Below, in pieces: positions 11,422 to 24,228 of a DNA stretch of 64,000 nucleotides. Under the pieces are notes generated by a model, which saw only the letters and a list, made by a program, of their open reading frames with translations, was not told the DNA's origin and ran no database searches. The first letter of the stretch is position 1. The number at the start of each line of letters is the position of its first letter. The stretch is from Amyloporia xantha (lineage: Eukaryota; Basidiomycota; Agaricomycetes; Polyporales; Adustoporiaceae), in NCBI GenBank assembly GCA_036971615.1, contig JAYKKR010000004.1, positions 1,364,001 through 1,428,000 of the forward strand. The letters run 5' to 3'. A program made the translations under genes and the position numbers.

Positions 11422-14257
11422 TGCACAGAGCGGCGCCTGTGTCCGTCGGTAATTATCTATTCATCGGATCCAGCTATTGTTTCTCCGTCTCGATACGATA
11501 CGATACTAGACATCTAGTTGCCCCCGTTTCCCGTGCCCCCGTTTCCCGTGCTCCCGTGCCTCGTCTCTGTTCATGGATTGATTCCAGACACCCTATCCGC
11601 TCCGGCTCCACATTCCTACTCTTCCCTGCACATACTTACTTGCCTTTCTATTCGCCTGTTTATATTGGGTTACCTGGCTTATTCCCTTCACCTTCTCACA
11701 CTGGCCGCCCGCCTCCCGGTGGAGCGGCGCGATTCCCCTTGTTTGTCCCTTGTGAATATCTATGTGGAGCTTCTCTCTACCCTAATTTTTTCTACCTACT
11801 GCTCGGTTTCTCTCTCTCTCCGCGTCTCCCGAACGTTCATCCCATCCCGACCTAACCCCTCGTGTAGCAAATTGCTGTCTCCTTTTCTTCTGTCTCGTCC
11901 GCCTTACGCTTACTCTTACTCTCTCGATTACGGATCTCACGATAGAATGCTTACGATACGCCCTACGATATCACGAACTTGGGACTTTTTTTCTTCACGT
12001 CGTCTTACATACACTTTAGCAGTCAGTGCTCTTCCAGTGTGTCTTCGTCTGAATGCCAATATATCCAGTGCATTCGTTTTATTTTCCGAAACGTCTCCTG
12101 CGGGTTCCGGTACAGTAAGTAGCTTGCGTTGTCTTGCCTGCTGGGAGGAACAGGATCGTGATTCATGACACACATCATGGATAGAGGTCGCCGTGCATGT
12201 TCGAATTCGCACGGACACCCGACCTGGCAGGAGGCGTGTGCGCTCCTGAGATCGAAACGTCACTGACACTCGTATACGATCGCGAACAGAGTTTGCCCAA
12301 GCACCAAGCGGTCGTGTGCGCGCGTATAACACGTTTCGCTGATGCCGCTGATAAGCTCGTCCGGTACCGCGGCGTGCACATTCCCCTTTCGCGGTGGAGT
12401 TTGCTAAAGGCTGCCGGGACTCGGAGGGCCATCACGAACCGAGCCCCATGTACCGAGCCCCATGTTGGCTGATATCATTCCTAGATCGCTCAGCCGGTCG
12501 AGCAGCGCCTGCGGACCGAGGTGTCGTTGACACCTGATTTTTTGGTGCCATCCGAGTTTCGATTAATACTGAATGGGCCGGCCGCAGGCGGATCGCACGA
12601 ACGGCTGCGAAGCGCAGAATCCAGTAAATGTGTGATGCAGGAGGTGGCGGAGCCGCAGGAAAGAAAGGGTACAAGCGAAGAGTCAGTGCTGCAGTCCGCA
12701 CTCCGCAGGGTGAAAAATCGGCGAGGGGGCTGCCTAAGGATGAATGAATGGTGATTGGAACCTGGGCAAAGGGCTCGAAATCTTGTGGACTGCGCTCAGC
12801 GCAAGGATAGCTGCACTCACTCGGGCCATGGACTATGGCTCGAGCGAGTGCAGTGCTATACTGTATTACTGGCGCATAGTGGGGGTCGGCCCCGGGATGC
12901 GTCAGCTTGCTTATTTCCGAGACGCTCTGTTCAGCACAAGGACTATGATCCGAGAGCTCCCAAGGTCATAGAGACCATTACCCTCGAACACGCAGAATTG
13001 CAAAAAGAGAGGGCGTCATACGTGTGCGTACAGTTCTGTATAGCTCCGTGCACATTAGGGTCTGCCATCATAGCAAAGAAGCCAAGATGAAAAGCTGTTA
13101 CGAATACCTAGAGATACGACACACGGTGTGAAGCGTCAGATCGGACTCTGGTGACTTCGCAGCATCCATCCGAACTCTGAAATATGCCCGGTTCTGTCCA
13201 GCTTCCTGGAGATCCGGAGTCAGCTGGTGGAGACCATCTCCCACCCACCCTGCGTGGACAAGCGCACAGCTCTCACCTGCACAGTATAACGCTGTGGTCC
13301 TTCCGGTCACAACGTCACGAATCTCATGAATTCGAAAGCTCTGAGGCAGCTGCCGATCCGGAAGAAGTCTTCTCGCTGACGTTGGCGTGCGTGTGTTAGA
13401 GCGGTGCATCTGACCTGGCTGATGTACATTCATTCATAGACCGGGTTCGAATGGGTATTGACATCTGCGTGAGAGACGGAGAAGGACACAATTAGGAAAA
13501 TAGGGTAAGATGGGTTCTCTCACAACTCGCCTAAAGCAGGTTTCTCCGTGTGAGTTATTGGTAGTCTTTCGCAGTGGGATCCGCGCGAGTGGGAGACTCA
13601 CAACTTCTTGACCATGAAGCAGCAGGTTCTGCATGAACACGTTGCTCGAGTGTGAACGCGGTGAGCGTCGAAACGAATTCATGATTATTGGGGTGATATG
13701 CTACGTAAAGTTCAATGCAGCCGTCGACAATAATACGAAGAACACCAAGGACGCCGTCACCGTGATGGCCCGAAGCTCGAATGATCGTGCATCATAATAG
13801 TTCGATCACGTCCGAGGCCGGGCGATTGGATTAGAGATTCCTATTTTGCGTAATTTCCGACGGGAACAACTCCGTACAGTAAAGCTGTACCAGTGCTTAC
13901 TACGCAGCGTTGCAGGTATGATTTGAGGAAAAACCGTGGTATCTGGGCTACAAATTGGACAAGGTAACATTCGCAGTGTCGCATGAGAGCTGTGATTTGG
14001 CATGACATCCATAGGTATGAGGGATACTCCGCTAGCAACGAAGAGACTCGGCGCCCGCAGAAGAAAATGAAAAGGGTATCAAAGAACGGTGATATATGTG
14101 ATCAAAGTGTATGGAGACACTTGGAGCGGAACCGGTCCATACAACGCTTAAAATCCATAACGATATGACTTGCAAGGGACGGAAGAAAGATGGAATATCA
14201 ACAAGACGGAAGAGCCGATTACAGAACTTCAGGCGGCTTCCAATACAGTCTGATACA
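11422..14257. other. 3' flank and unassigned sequence
   Basis: Bases 11,422-12,170 are strongly pyrimidine-rich and keep several frames open by composition alone. From 12,170 to 14,257 there are scattered short frames on both strands without family signatures. A direct repeat of a 14-base unit (ACCGAGCCCCATGT) lies at about 12,438-12,465. No gene is supported. Confidence 0.4.
11519..11551 (+). repeat. short tandem repeat in the 3' flank
   Basis: Two adjoining copies of a 15-base unit CCCCCGTTTCCCGTG are followed by a degenerate half copy. It lies about 100 bp downstream of the RING-finger stop codon. Confidence 0.55.
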
Positions 14258-17200
14258 TTACTCTTCGTCTTCATCTTCCTCTTGGATGGCTTGCCGGAAC
14301 GCGGGACCAGACCGGCCAGCGGGCAGCTGTCGTCTTCCACCCCGCTGCTCCTGTTGTTCGAACGAGCTTTCGCCGGGCAACGGAGAACTGCGCCCAACCG
14401 GTGAACGGCCTGCTTTGCCCCGTGCCCCTCGCGCAGAGACATTGACAGGAGCCAGTACTGTAGTACCTCCTGTTCGCTTTCCACCTGCGTTACGGCCAGG
14501 TGCACCTCTGGGAGCTGGTGACAATATCGGTATTTCTAGGGGATGCACGAACGAAGGGCCAGTGTTGAGTGCAGGTATTGGCATCTGCCCCAGACCTCCA
14601 GCATACGCAGGCCCGTCATCGTCTTCATCAACCCAGTCGGACTCGTCTCCCATACTGAATGACTGTCGTCCGGAAAACACATCTCGGATACCCTGCTGAC
14701 CATCCGGTGGAGGCGAGATAGCGAGCACTTCAATGGCTGAGTATGCCGAGCGCGTTTGCCAACCTGGCGGCTCGAGACCCCACGACTTCTTCCAGCTAGA
14801 TCGCCCTAAGGAATTCAAGTACCCACCACTACCACTAGGATTGGCAAACGGTGTCTGGCGCTTATGAGCAAGGAACGCAGTGGGAGTGTGACTGCGACGA
14901 GGCGTCTCTTCCAGCGACCGTCTTATATTAGGTTTATGAGGCGAACTGTTCCTGCGACTGTCGCTCTCCGAAAGCTCGTACACAGAACCCGGACGAGACG
15001 AAGTGGGGGAATGGGCGGAGGACGCGGAGTTAGATCGCAGGTGCGCAATGGTCGGGGCCGCCGCATGCATCTGCCGAACGACACGGGTCGACGATCCTGA
15101 TCCAGCACGCCTGTGGTATTTAGGCAGCGGCGACGCCGTGCGGCCGGGATACATCGAGCCCGCCGAGCTGGCTGAAGGCGACTTGCGATGGCGCTGGTTG
15201 TTGAAGCTCTGGATGGACGACGGCCGCGACACGAAGTCTTCTCGCTCCGAATTCGGCGTGTGGCTCCCGAAAGACCGCCGACTGGCATCGCTCCGCCGCC
15301 GCGAGACGGGGGCAATGCCAGGAGACTCCATAATCGGGAAATGTGTCGAATGGACGGAAGATCGATGCGAGTTGACGCTGCTCGAGCGCCGCGACGACAC
15401 CGACGTACGCTTGGACCGTGCGCCTGTCTGACGCCCTGCTGCAAACCTGCCACGGTTCCCACTGACGCGTCGCTTGACTGCAGGTCGGGGCCGTCCCTGC
15501 CCAGTACTGGGACCAGCACTGTTTACAGAGGTACTGTATAAATGGCTCTGGGAAGAAAGCACCGCATCCTCCTTGCGCTTGCCCTTCGGATCTTCCTTGA
15601 ACCACATGCGGAACGCGGACAGCAGGCTGGCGCGATTGCGACTCCCGCTGAGACCTTTGTTGCCCGATATGTTCGGCAGGGCTGAAAGTGTGTCTCTCGG
15701 CGAGTCAGTGAGGGGAGGGGATGCCCTAGAACCTGCCATGACCCATGGTGAACCCATCTGCGCAGAACCGGAATTGCTATCCATACTGGGAGGCGGAGTT
15801 GTGGGCATTACTACATCCTTTGCCTTCAGCGGGGGGCTCTTAGCTAACTTGCTTGAACCACTCCCATGAGAAACACGCGGCTCTTCTCCGCTCCCACTTC
15901 CTCCACGCTTTTCAGCGCTCCGCTCTCGATCCTTCTCATCTCTTACCCCTTCAGCGGATTTCTTTCGGACTAATCCCGCCGCCTCAAGGGCAGTAGTGGC
16001 CCGCTGCATAATACTGACACTACCCGAACGAGCCTTGCGACCTTTGGACCCAGTGTCTTTGTCCTTCATGCTTCCACCGGGTGTAGAGGGATGAGACCGA
16101 ATAGAGATTTCTGCCACGGAAGGCGTCGGAGACAGCAGATGATTGGAGGGGGACTTTGCACGAGGCGGGGTTCGGGGACGGACGTTGATCGACGTTGTCG
16201 GTGTTGGAGGAATTAACTGCAACTCAGGTGCGGAGTGTGCTTGCATCAGAACGGACGTAGCAGACGATCTCGGGTCTATATCGCGTGCGTTGTGTGCTCC
16301 CGACGAGGCCGTTGTCTCCTTCTCAACCCTGGATTCGCGTTCTTCCCCATTCACGAGCACCTCCACTGCGTCAGTTGCCGTCTTACTTGTATCCTCCTCC
16401 AGGGCACGCTTCTCTGCTTTGCGCTTCAGCATCCACCACAACGCACCCGTCGCGTCACAGGCATCACTCAACACTGAATGTACAATCTGGCCGGTGTCCA
16501 AGCCCATCATGCTCATTGAGTTCAAGAGTTCCCGCTCCAACGGTGTCGAAAAGATGATCGGCGCAGGCGTTTGTAGTAGGGACGAGAAGTCCTGTGGAGG
16601 TAGGGAGGCGGATGGTTTATCAAACGTAGGAGTTGTCGGATCCGACAGAGTGGACGAGACCGAACGCCGCTTCGTGCGAGCAGGGGTCCGAGTGGGATAA
16701 GCTGGCGGGACCTTGGACTTGTTACCCGACCCACGACGAGGGATGCTTGCACGCTGTGGGGTCTGATCAGGGCTTCGCGCCCGATCCGACGGAATTTCTC
16801 CTACTGTTGGTGTTGTTTGTTTTGCATCTACTTTCGTCTCCCGTCCCTCTGAACTGAAAACATCATGCGACGGATCTCGATCTGGTGTGGTGGGTATGGA
16901 TACTGGGAACTCGGAGGACGCAGAGTGATACGTCGTATTCGAGGTTCCAGATGTCGCTGAATGTGGCTGAGAGTCTGCATTGGAAGACGAATGGCGCAAC
17001 GGCGTGGGGGAAGGCGACCGAGAAGGAAGAGAAAGACTACTCTGTGACGCTGCAGGGAGGACAGGAAATACAGGCAGTAAGGTGAACCACGGATGATCCA
17101 AAATTTCCGCGATAGTAGGGCGCTTTTCCGGCTCGGTCTGCAAGATAGCTTTAATCAAGTCGCGTGATTCTGCATGCGACGAATATGAGCGGCTCTTCCG

Positions 17201-18127
17201 TACTTCGGTAATACAGGCGTACCTTCCGAGAGCCATTCCGGGTCCTCAAATACCCCTCTAACGACCTTCTCTTTCATGACTTCCTCGTCATCATCATCGA
17301 ACGGCAAGGTACCGGTGAGAAGCGTATAGAGGATGATCCCGAGCGACCAGACATCCACCTCTGCAACCGAATCCGGTCGTCAATCAGGACGTCTGCGAGC
17401 TGTTCAACAAAAGTCGCGGCTTGCCTGGGCCGAGATACTTCTTCGCGAGAAGCATCTCCGGAGAAGCATATCCCGTCGTTCCGCAGAACGTCTCGAGCAA
17501 CATCCCCCGCTCGAACTCCCGAGTGAATCCGAAATCTCCGAGCTTGACACGGCAGCGCTCGTCTAGCAGCACGTTCTCTAGCTTCAAATCCCGGTGTACA
17601 ATACCTTTGGAGTGCACGTAAGCAATCGCGAGGCAAAGCTGTCCGAATATGACGCGGGTTTCATCTTCGTTCAGCCGGCCCTTCTCCGCGAGATAGTCAA
17701 ACAGCTCTCCTCCGGAACACAGTTCGGTAACAAGCCAGATATTAGACTCGGTAGCGATGACTTCATATAATTGTGTGACGTGTGGATGATGCAGCTGGCG
17801 ATGATGATGAATTTCGCGCGTTAAAGAGGCAGACATTGCTTTCGGAATCTGTTTGATAGCAACACGAATGCCAGTCAAACGATGCACGCCTAGGCGCACT
17901 TTTCCATACGTCCCTGGAAGGGCTGCATCAGCCAACATGTCCCAAGTCTGACCAGACATGAACGGCGCACCTTCCCCGATTACTTTTCCTAATGTATAGT
18001 TCCCAACAACTCTGATCTTCTGCGACGAGAGCTCCTTCCCGAGTTCATTATATGCGTTGGCGAGCTGAGCTTTATGATTCTGTGAGTGAGACACTGAGGT
18101 AGAGTGCCTGTGTCCATTAGCAGACAT
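14258..18127 (-). CDS. CAMK-family Ser/Thr protein kinase with long disordered tail
   Basis: Exons (minus) 17971-18127, 17425-17913, 17223-17360 and 14258-17169 give 1,231 residues. The kinase domain (about 43-300) is complete: glycine loop GEGTYGKV, VAIK lysine 73, HRDLKLEN (Asp161), DFG (Asp179), SPE in place of APE, and DVWSLGIILYTLLTGTLPF. The pattern is closest to the CAMKL branch (Snf1/Kin4/Hsl1-like), which acts in nutrient sensing, polarity and mitotic control; the exact orthologue is not settled. The remaining 900 residues are Ser/Arg/Pro-rich and low in complexity, consistent with a regulated phosphorylation platform. The first intron (57 nt) is in frame without a stop. The second uses a GC donor (GCAAGC). 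Confidence in the kinase is high; the subfamily is uncertain. Confidence 0.9.
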
Positions 18128-19089
18128 GGCAACATGTAAGAGTGAGCAGAAAGGAATGACAATATCAAACGAGTTGTGTTGTAGTTGTAGAAGAGCACTC
18201 TATGTGGTTTCCGAAAACCCGACAATTCGCGGTAAAAGGTTAAGTAGCTACCATATTTATTTAATTGGTTAAATAATAACGTAAATATTGCCTCACGAGG
18301 GCGGGTGACTTCATCTTACATAAGTGCATGCATGATCTCATCGTCTCTCTACATGTCAAGCAGACTGAAGGGAAAATATATCACACCAGCGTTATTTGGT
18401 ACATTCTGTCTACAACTTTACAGCCCACGAGTTGAGTCTTCCAGCTTACCCGCGACGACCTGGCCCATGAGATGCATGAAGGACGTCACAATGGCTTTAT
18501 TTCTGACCGAACTGAAGTAGATGGGACGTTGCCCGCCTTAAGTTCCAATGTGAAAGTGCGTCCCGCCGATCATATTTGACATGGCCTTAGTACCCGACTT
18601 CGGTGCGGCCGTCTGTAGACTGTCATAGTTACTCGTGCCAAGAGAGATTAGCCTGGTGGGAAGGTACGTGTCATCCTTTCATTCGAAACGCGACAGGTAA
18701 GGTGCAGGCTCGACTTCCGTAGAAATACCGCAGATATTGAAATGCTCTTCAAGAGAATTCAGTTTTATGTGTAAAGCATTTTCAACTGTTGCAACGCTGC
18801 TAAGCCATTCATTGCGTCTTCATGTCACGGATATGGAATCAAATGTCGCATACGAACGAACTGTACACTGACGCGCAGCCTGCATATGCCTGGAGAACGC
18901 TGCCATCCGGATTCCAATATGGTAAAAGTCCACTTCAGCTGTACCAACGTAAACGTAAACGAAGAGAAGATTAGAGTACGCGCATAGATAGTAACATGTA
19001 CAACAGCAGCCCCTGCGGGCTCGTAGACAACGGGTGCAGGCAGAAAGACTGGAGGTAACAAGATGGCGGAACACAAGATGCGTAGCTGA
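18128..19089. other. intergenic, no gene recognised
   Basis: Contains the promoter side of the kinase gene, with an AT-rich patch at 18,248-18,295, and the 3' flank of the R-SNARE gene. A minus-strand open stretch at about 18,540-18,670 ending NMIGGTHFHIGT looks codon-like, but no start or partner exon was found. Confidence 0.35.
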
Positions 19090-19745
19090 TCAGTGATGCG
19101 TCGCTTTCACGACGGAGACCACGATGATAATGATGATGATAGCAATTGCTACGCCAATGATGATGCGCATCTACAAGGAGCCATGTCAATGATCAACATT
19201 CATTTGAGTCGAAGAATGCAGGAATAACTGACCTTCATGTCCTTCCACCACATATTCTAGGAGTAATCATGTATTAGTACTATGATTCGCGATAAGGCAG
19301 GGAGCGAATTACACACCTTTCGTACTCGGTTGGCACCACGACGGAAACCCTGTGCAGACACAGCAAGGTTGTCTGCAATAGCGAAGGGATTCGCCTCATG
19401 CGTCAGATATCGAACTTACTCAAGGTCGTGCGACAAGAAGCACAGCCCGCCAACGAAGAGCAACACGTACCTGTCTTGTCCTGCAGCTGGTCCAGCCTCT
19501 CCCCTCGCTCGGCAACCTTCGTGATATTGTCTCTCATAATACCCACAGTGTCATCAATCTGTTGCTGAATGGCGGCGGTCTTTGAGTTGCCCGCAGCAGG
19601 GCCGGGAGGGTTGGTAGAAGAGCCGCCTCGCGGCAAATATGGGTCGTATGGTTCAGACCTATGTTATGCACATAAATGTACATGCATTAGACAGTAGGAG
19701 CATGGTCAGTTGTGGCCTATATGTTAAGGACTGCGTTACTGACAT
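19090..19745 (-). CDS. SNC1: synaptobrevin-type R-SNARE (Snc1/2-like)
   Basis: Exons (minus) 19744-19745, 19471-19658, 19317-19372, 19233-19256 and 19090-19170 give 116 residues. The protein has a short Gly/Pro-rich N-terminus and a full R-SNARE motif ([19 protein letters not shown], then [19 protein letters not shown]). The zero-layer arginine sits in ERGERL. Then come [19 protein letters not shown] and a C-terminal membrane anchor rich in Ile (about residues 91-112). This is the arrangement of exocytic v-SNAREs that fuse secretory vesicles with the plasma membrane and recycle through endosomes. The start codon itself appears split by the first intron (AT|G, donor GTCAGT, 85 nt). That first exon is the least certain part. 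Confidence 0.92.
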
Positions 19746-20010
19746 GGCTGTAGCGTGCGAATCTGCGATGGTTCAACAAGACAATAGAGCACAATGAGTG
19801 ACTATAGGAAGTGAAGACTATGTAGGCCGTACTCACCGTATCAAACGATGAATGGAATAAGGTAAGGGGGAGTGCGTCGCGTAGCGTCGCTTGGTCGTTG
19901 GTCGTCGTCGTGGAGTGACACTCGCAGTCGCGCGGCTGACGGCACATTCTGGTCCTGACCAAACACGACCAAGCTCAGATCCCACAACTCCCCGCAGCTG
20001 CAGCCTCAGG

Positions 20011-20478
20011 CTACTGCTCGACCGTTAGGATGACAACTAACTGATGATATTTTATTCTCATCGTGTCCATTTTCCAGGCGTACAGGAGTTTCGATGCACT
20101 GACAGTCAGACAGTGCGGCATGTTTGCTCCAATCGAGTCGGATCTATCCCTGCGCGCTGTGTTACCATAATCATTATAACCCTCGCTCAAGTGCGGTTCA
20201 CAATGTTCAGCTGGGGTTGTCACAGTAGTCTCAGACCATTCCAGCACCGCCTCTGAGTATTGCATATAGGTGAGGTTTGCTGAGCCAACTCTGAACTTCA
20301 AGTCGAAAAGATCTCTCGCGAAATCGCGCTGGACTCGGGTACGGTGGACGCTATTTGCAAAAAATGAACGGAACCTAATCTGTTCTGTGGGTAAGAAAGT
20401 GTCGTTCCATCTACTGGTCTTTTGAAGTGATTGAGATTGAAGGATGTTTCGTCTGCGGGCAGATTCGGCGTCGGTCAC
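20011..20478 (-). CDS. hypothetical protein, 155 codons
   Basis: One uninterrupted minus-strand frame begins MTDAESARRRNILQSQ and stops shortly before the R-SNARE promoter region. Its first third is charged and hydrophilic. There are no membrane segments, repeats or known motifs. An intron may follow codon 39 (plus-strand position near 20,360), in which case the model would change. It is listed because it is the only sizeable ATG-started frame in the interval; it may not be a gene. Confidence 0.25.
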   Translation of the reverse strand: MTDAESARRRNILQSQSLQKTSRWNDTFLPTEQIRFRSFFANSVHRTRVQRDFARDLFDLKFRVGSANLTYMQYSEAVLEWSETTVTTPAEHCEPHLSEGYNDYGNTARRDRSDSIGANMPHCLTVSASKLLYAWKMDTMRIKYHQLVVILTVEQ

Positions 20479-21866
20479 AGGTGGGTTTCTTTCTACCAGC
20501 TTCCTTGACTCTCCTACCTCGCGCAGTAAGCATCACCTTTTCGCGGACTGGCTTACGCCAGATCTGTATTGTTATCAACATCTTTCATGATTGGTCCTGT
20601 GAATACGGCAGAATGCCTGGTGACGCCTGGCTGCTTCTACTGTCAGTGCGCAGACCTCTTCGTATGATGGTCAAAATGCATATTCTACGATGGGCAGAGG
20701 AACTTCATCGTTAGGTATACTTACGTGGACTCTTGAGGGACTGGATGATGCAAACGTCTCTCCCAACGCATATGAAGGCATTTTCCGAAGTTCGTGCCTA
20801 TGATTTCCTGCAACTCATGGGCGTGAAAAGAGATGTCCGTGCGGACTGATGGCTCTCATGATATGTCATGTTGGAGAAGTTAGAAGGTGCGTTTCCTAAC
20901 TTGAAGGTCTGCTTGATTAATTAAAGCTTATAATACCTTCAGTAAACTGCAGCCATTCGATGATCAACAATACCACATCTTGTTGCTGAAGCATACTCTG
21001 TCACGAGAGAGCGGAAGATAGTGGGGCAGTCTATAGGCAAGCACCACTTGTCATTCACAACATCCATATCAAATCGCTATGCTCTGCACTGGTGTCCGTC
21101 CATTTACACCAAGCTGTGGAGATGACTGTCTAAAACATGAGGCTCCGGATGGACGGATGACCCCAATGTAAGTATGACATCTGTTAGAGGCACCGCCATA
21201 GCGTCTACCATCTATTGGGGAATGACGGCTCCGATCTTTCTGGCCGTGGGTGATATATCATTCGTTGGGTGCTTGATCGGCCTTGTAAGGCTGACCTTTC
21301 GCCATCACATCACTGCATACAACGCTTTGGTGCACCTTCCTACATATTCGGACAACTCGTGGAACAGGCCATCTTGTAGTTGTCACAATCATGGTGGTCA
21401 AGCATCTGATATGCAGGACGGGCCTATCTGTCTCGGTGAAGTCCTCGAGGCTATGTTCGCTAAATGTAGACTGCCAGCTGACGCTCACATAGCCCTACAT
21501 TACTAATTGCTGCCCAGTGAGTGACCCACGGTGTGGCCGATGTATGCATCATTGCTCATGTGAGGCCCCTTTCGATGTCGTGTAGGCCATCTCGCGGTTC
21601 ACATATGAGTCTTACAGCATGAAGGCACCGACTACCCACTCCGATCTTATCGAAGACGACGGGCAGCAATAATGGACAATGAAATCACGACTAAGTGCTC
21701 AGTGCCATAGCGACATATCATTGCTTCGCATTGGTCAATCACTTGCCAAATAGCTGAATTCGGGACGATCAAACATCAAGAATGTAAGAGAACGCTTATT
21801 TAAAGGAGGCGTGAACGCGGCACCCCGGGGCCCAGTCTACTTCACAGATCGAAAACATTGCTGGTC
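20479..21866. other. intergenic, no gene recognised
   Basis: Plus-strand frames near 21,174-21,506 contain a hydrophobic run (IASTIYWGMTAPIFLAVGD) but no DUF6533/DUF6534 hallmark. It may be a remnant or chance. The stretch ends in the promoter of the second DUF6534 gene. Confidence 0.35.
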
Positions 21867-23966
21867 ATGCTTCATCTCGGCGACTCGTTAGGAGCCATCT
21901 TCCTAGGTACGCTGACCGTCGTTGTCTCGTTACCATAATCATGCAATGGGTTATGTAGGCAACATTGTAACAGCTGTGTACGACAATCGGCAATGTACAG
22001 CATGGAATGAAGGGCTGACTACCGCATTGCGCTGATATAGTTTATTTGGACTTACCACGGTGCAGGCATACACTTACTGCAGGCGTAGCAACAAAGATTC
22101 GCTGGGTTTGAGGACTTTGGCAAGTCCGCGTCATGTTGTGTTCTTTGCCTGAGACTAACTACCCACGGTCTCGGGGCCATTGATACAGGTCATAGTCCTT
22201 TGGTGAGTATATCAGTGAGCGGTGTACAGCACTGTTACGATATTCCATCAGGTTAATAGACTGTGTACACCTTGCATTCGTTACCTACACTGTGTACAGT
22301 TATGCCATCATCGGATTTGGAAACACATCTGCACTTGAGGAGCTCATTTGGTACGTGAAGCACCATATTCTAATATCGTAAGCCATTTTTGCTGGATCGC
22401 TCAATGTCACTTGTAGGAGTATTCCTGTGAGTATTGATTAGCATATCGATGCGCTAATCTAACAATCAATAAAAGGCTTTTATAGTCGCTACAGTGAGTG
22501 TATCCGTTCTATGAAGGCAGTCGTATATAATTAACCTTTCCGTGCCATGTAGGCCATTAGTGATCTCATTGTGAGAAGGTTGTGTTCATACATCCTAGCA
22601 AATAGACTCGGTGAACTAATCATTGAAGCAGTATTTTCTGTAACCGAGTTTGGAGGTGTGAGTGTGTATACAACGACATTCTAAGTAATAGAGGCCCTTA
22701 ACGTACAGTCAGTGAGCGAAACGAAATGGCACTGCGGTCTGGTACTAGCTATTGCAAGTATATTACCTCCGCATCTGCACTCTGTTGTCTCACGCGATCA
22801 CTAATCCCAGATTGTAACTGGCGCGATGACCTTCGGTAAATTCATTCACCAACATTGACCGTCATCATCCGCTGAAAACTGATATGACGGGTAAAGCGAT
22901 GGGCATGAGTATATCATAGCTTCTGCGGTTGTTATTCTAATTCTTAACTGTGCCTTTTTCTAGCTTTTGCGTTCGAAGCGTGAGTTCATCACATGCATAC
23001 CGTTGGACTTGGTCTGGACGAGATATATCCAGTATCACTACCAAGACTTTACGTGCCTTTTCTGAAGGCGTCTACTCCGTGAGCTGCATTAAGAAACTGT
23101 TCCTAGCCCGACGCGTTGTTGAATATTGAACACAGCGGATCTTATATACAGGGCTCAGCAGTGCTGCCGTGGGCGATGTAACTATTGCAGCCTCGCTTTG
23201 TATTTTGCTTTCAGGACATCGCGGAGGCCTACCGAAGTGAGTGAAGTGCAAAGAAGTTGGCCCTGACAAAGAGATATTCATGCGTTCGTTCTAGACGGAG
23301 CGACCACGTCGTTCGAACGATTATATTGTACAGCATAGAAACCGGTGTACTCACAAGGTCATTATCGTTTCTCCTTCCATCGTGGACGAAGCTCTGAGAC
23401 ATATTGTAGTATCTGCGCCATTGCCTGCCTCATTATTGTGACATTATTATACTATAATTTGCTGTTTCCCTATCACTGACCCATCCCTCAGTATGCATTG
23501 ATGCCCGATAATTACGTCTATATCGCGTTATATATGATGTTGTCGAAGCGTAAGCCCTATTTTCTACACCTATGGCAGTCTCTCATGTTCCATTGCACAG
23601 TTGCTTTGAATTCCCTTCTGGCCTCTTTAAATGTGAGACCCCATCTGAGAGAGGCCAGTGGGATCATCTCGACTGCGACATATGAAGTCGACAATAGAAC
23701 GATGATGCAGCAGAACTCGGAGGATGGGCAGCTCACCAGTGGCGTTGCTGAGGTAGGAATGAATTATATTTCCTTTTGTCATGTACAACACATCTCAAGG
23801 TTGAATGCTAAGCAGCTTCTCGGGGTCGATCCTCGTGAGGTCGAAGAGGAACACATAGGGCCACTCCGCATGATTGAGGTCAGACCTGTCAATTCCCTGT
23901 GTGATACATAAGCTGACCTTCCCCCAGGAAGGCAGAGGCGTGACGTTCACAAGAGTCCAACTTTAG
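21867..23966 (+). CDS. second DUF6534 multi-pass membrane protein
   Basis: Starts MLHLGDSLGAIFLG (exon 21867-21906, donor GTACGC) and is read through many very short exons matching the gene at 3,844-6,013 piece by piece. Matching pieces are LFGLTTVQAYTYC (about 22,040), HLAFVTYTVYSYAIIGFG (about 22,270), AISDLIVRR (about 22,555), AAVGDVTIAASLCILL (about 23,160), ILYSIETGVLTR (about 23,320), and YALMPDNYVYIALYMMLSK then VALNSLLASLNVRPHLRE (23,490-23,650). The tail exon ends EGRGVTFTRVQL with TAG at 23,964. Each piece is in the expected DUF6534 order, so the gene looks complete. I did not fix every boundary between 21,907 and 23,480, and a frameshift there cannot be excluded. Function unknown. 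Confidence 0.7.
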
Positions 23967-24228
23967 TATGCGCAGGTGAAATTGAATCATGGAACGGTTA
24001 ATCATTGGGTGATGCAGCTAATCATCGGTATGCGTGTTAGGTGCATGTGTACGACTATGTAAAGAACCGCATCATAGCTCGTTCCTACTGCCTGGTGTAG
24101 TGGGAATCATCTTCTCGTTCATCAAGCTCCTTCGTGAGACGAATATGCAATGAATTTTGGTAATAACGAGGATACGGGACTCCGGGACACTAGTACGGAG
24201 TCAGTCTGGGTGATATGTATGTAGGCCA

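Noticed and set aside
11421..12168. Two overlapping plus-strand ORFs of 144 and 216 codons
   Set aside because: The stretch is pyrimidine-rich and lacks A-rich stop codons by composition. The translations are Ser/Leu/Pro low-complexity with no family match, and lie in the 3' flank of the RING-finger gene.
13434..13450. GGGTTCGAAT resembling a tRNA B box
   Set aside because: No A box, acceptor stem or cloverleaf can be built around it. No tRNA, rRNA or other structured RNA gene was recognised in the window.
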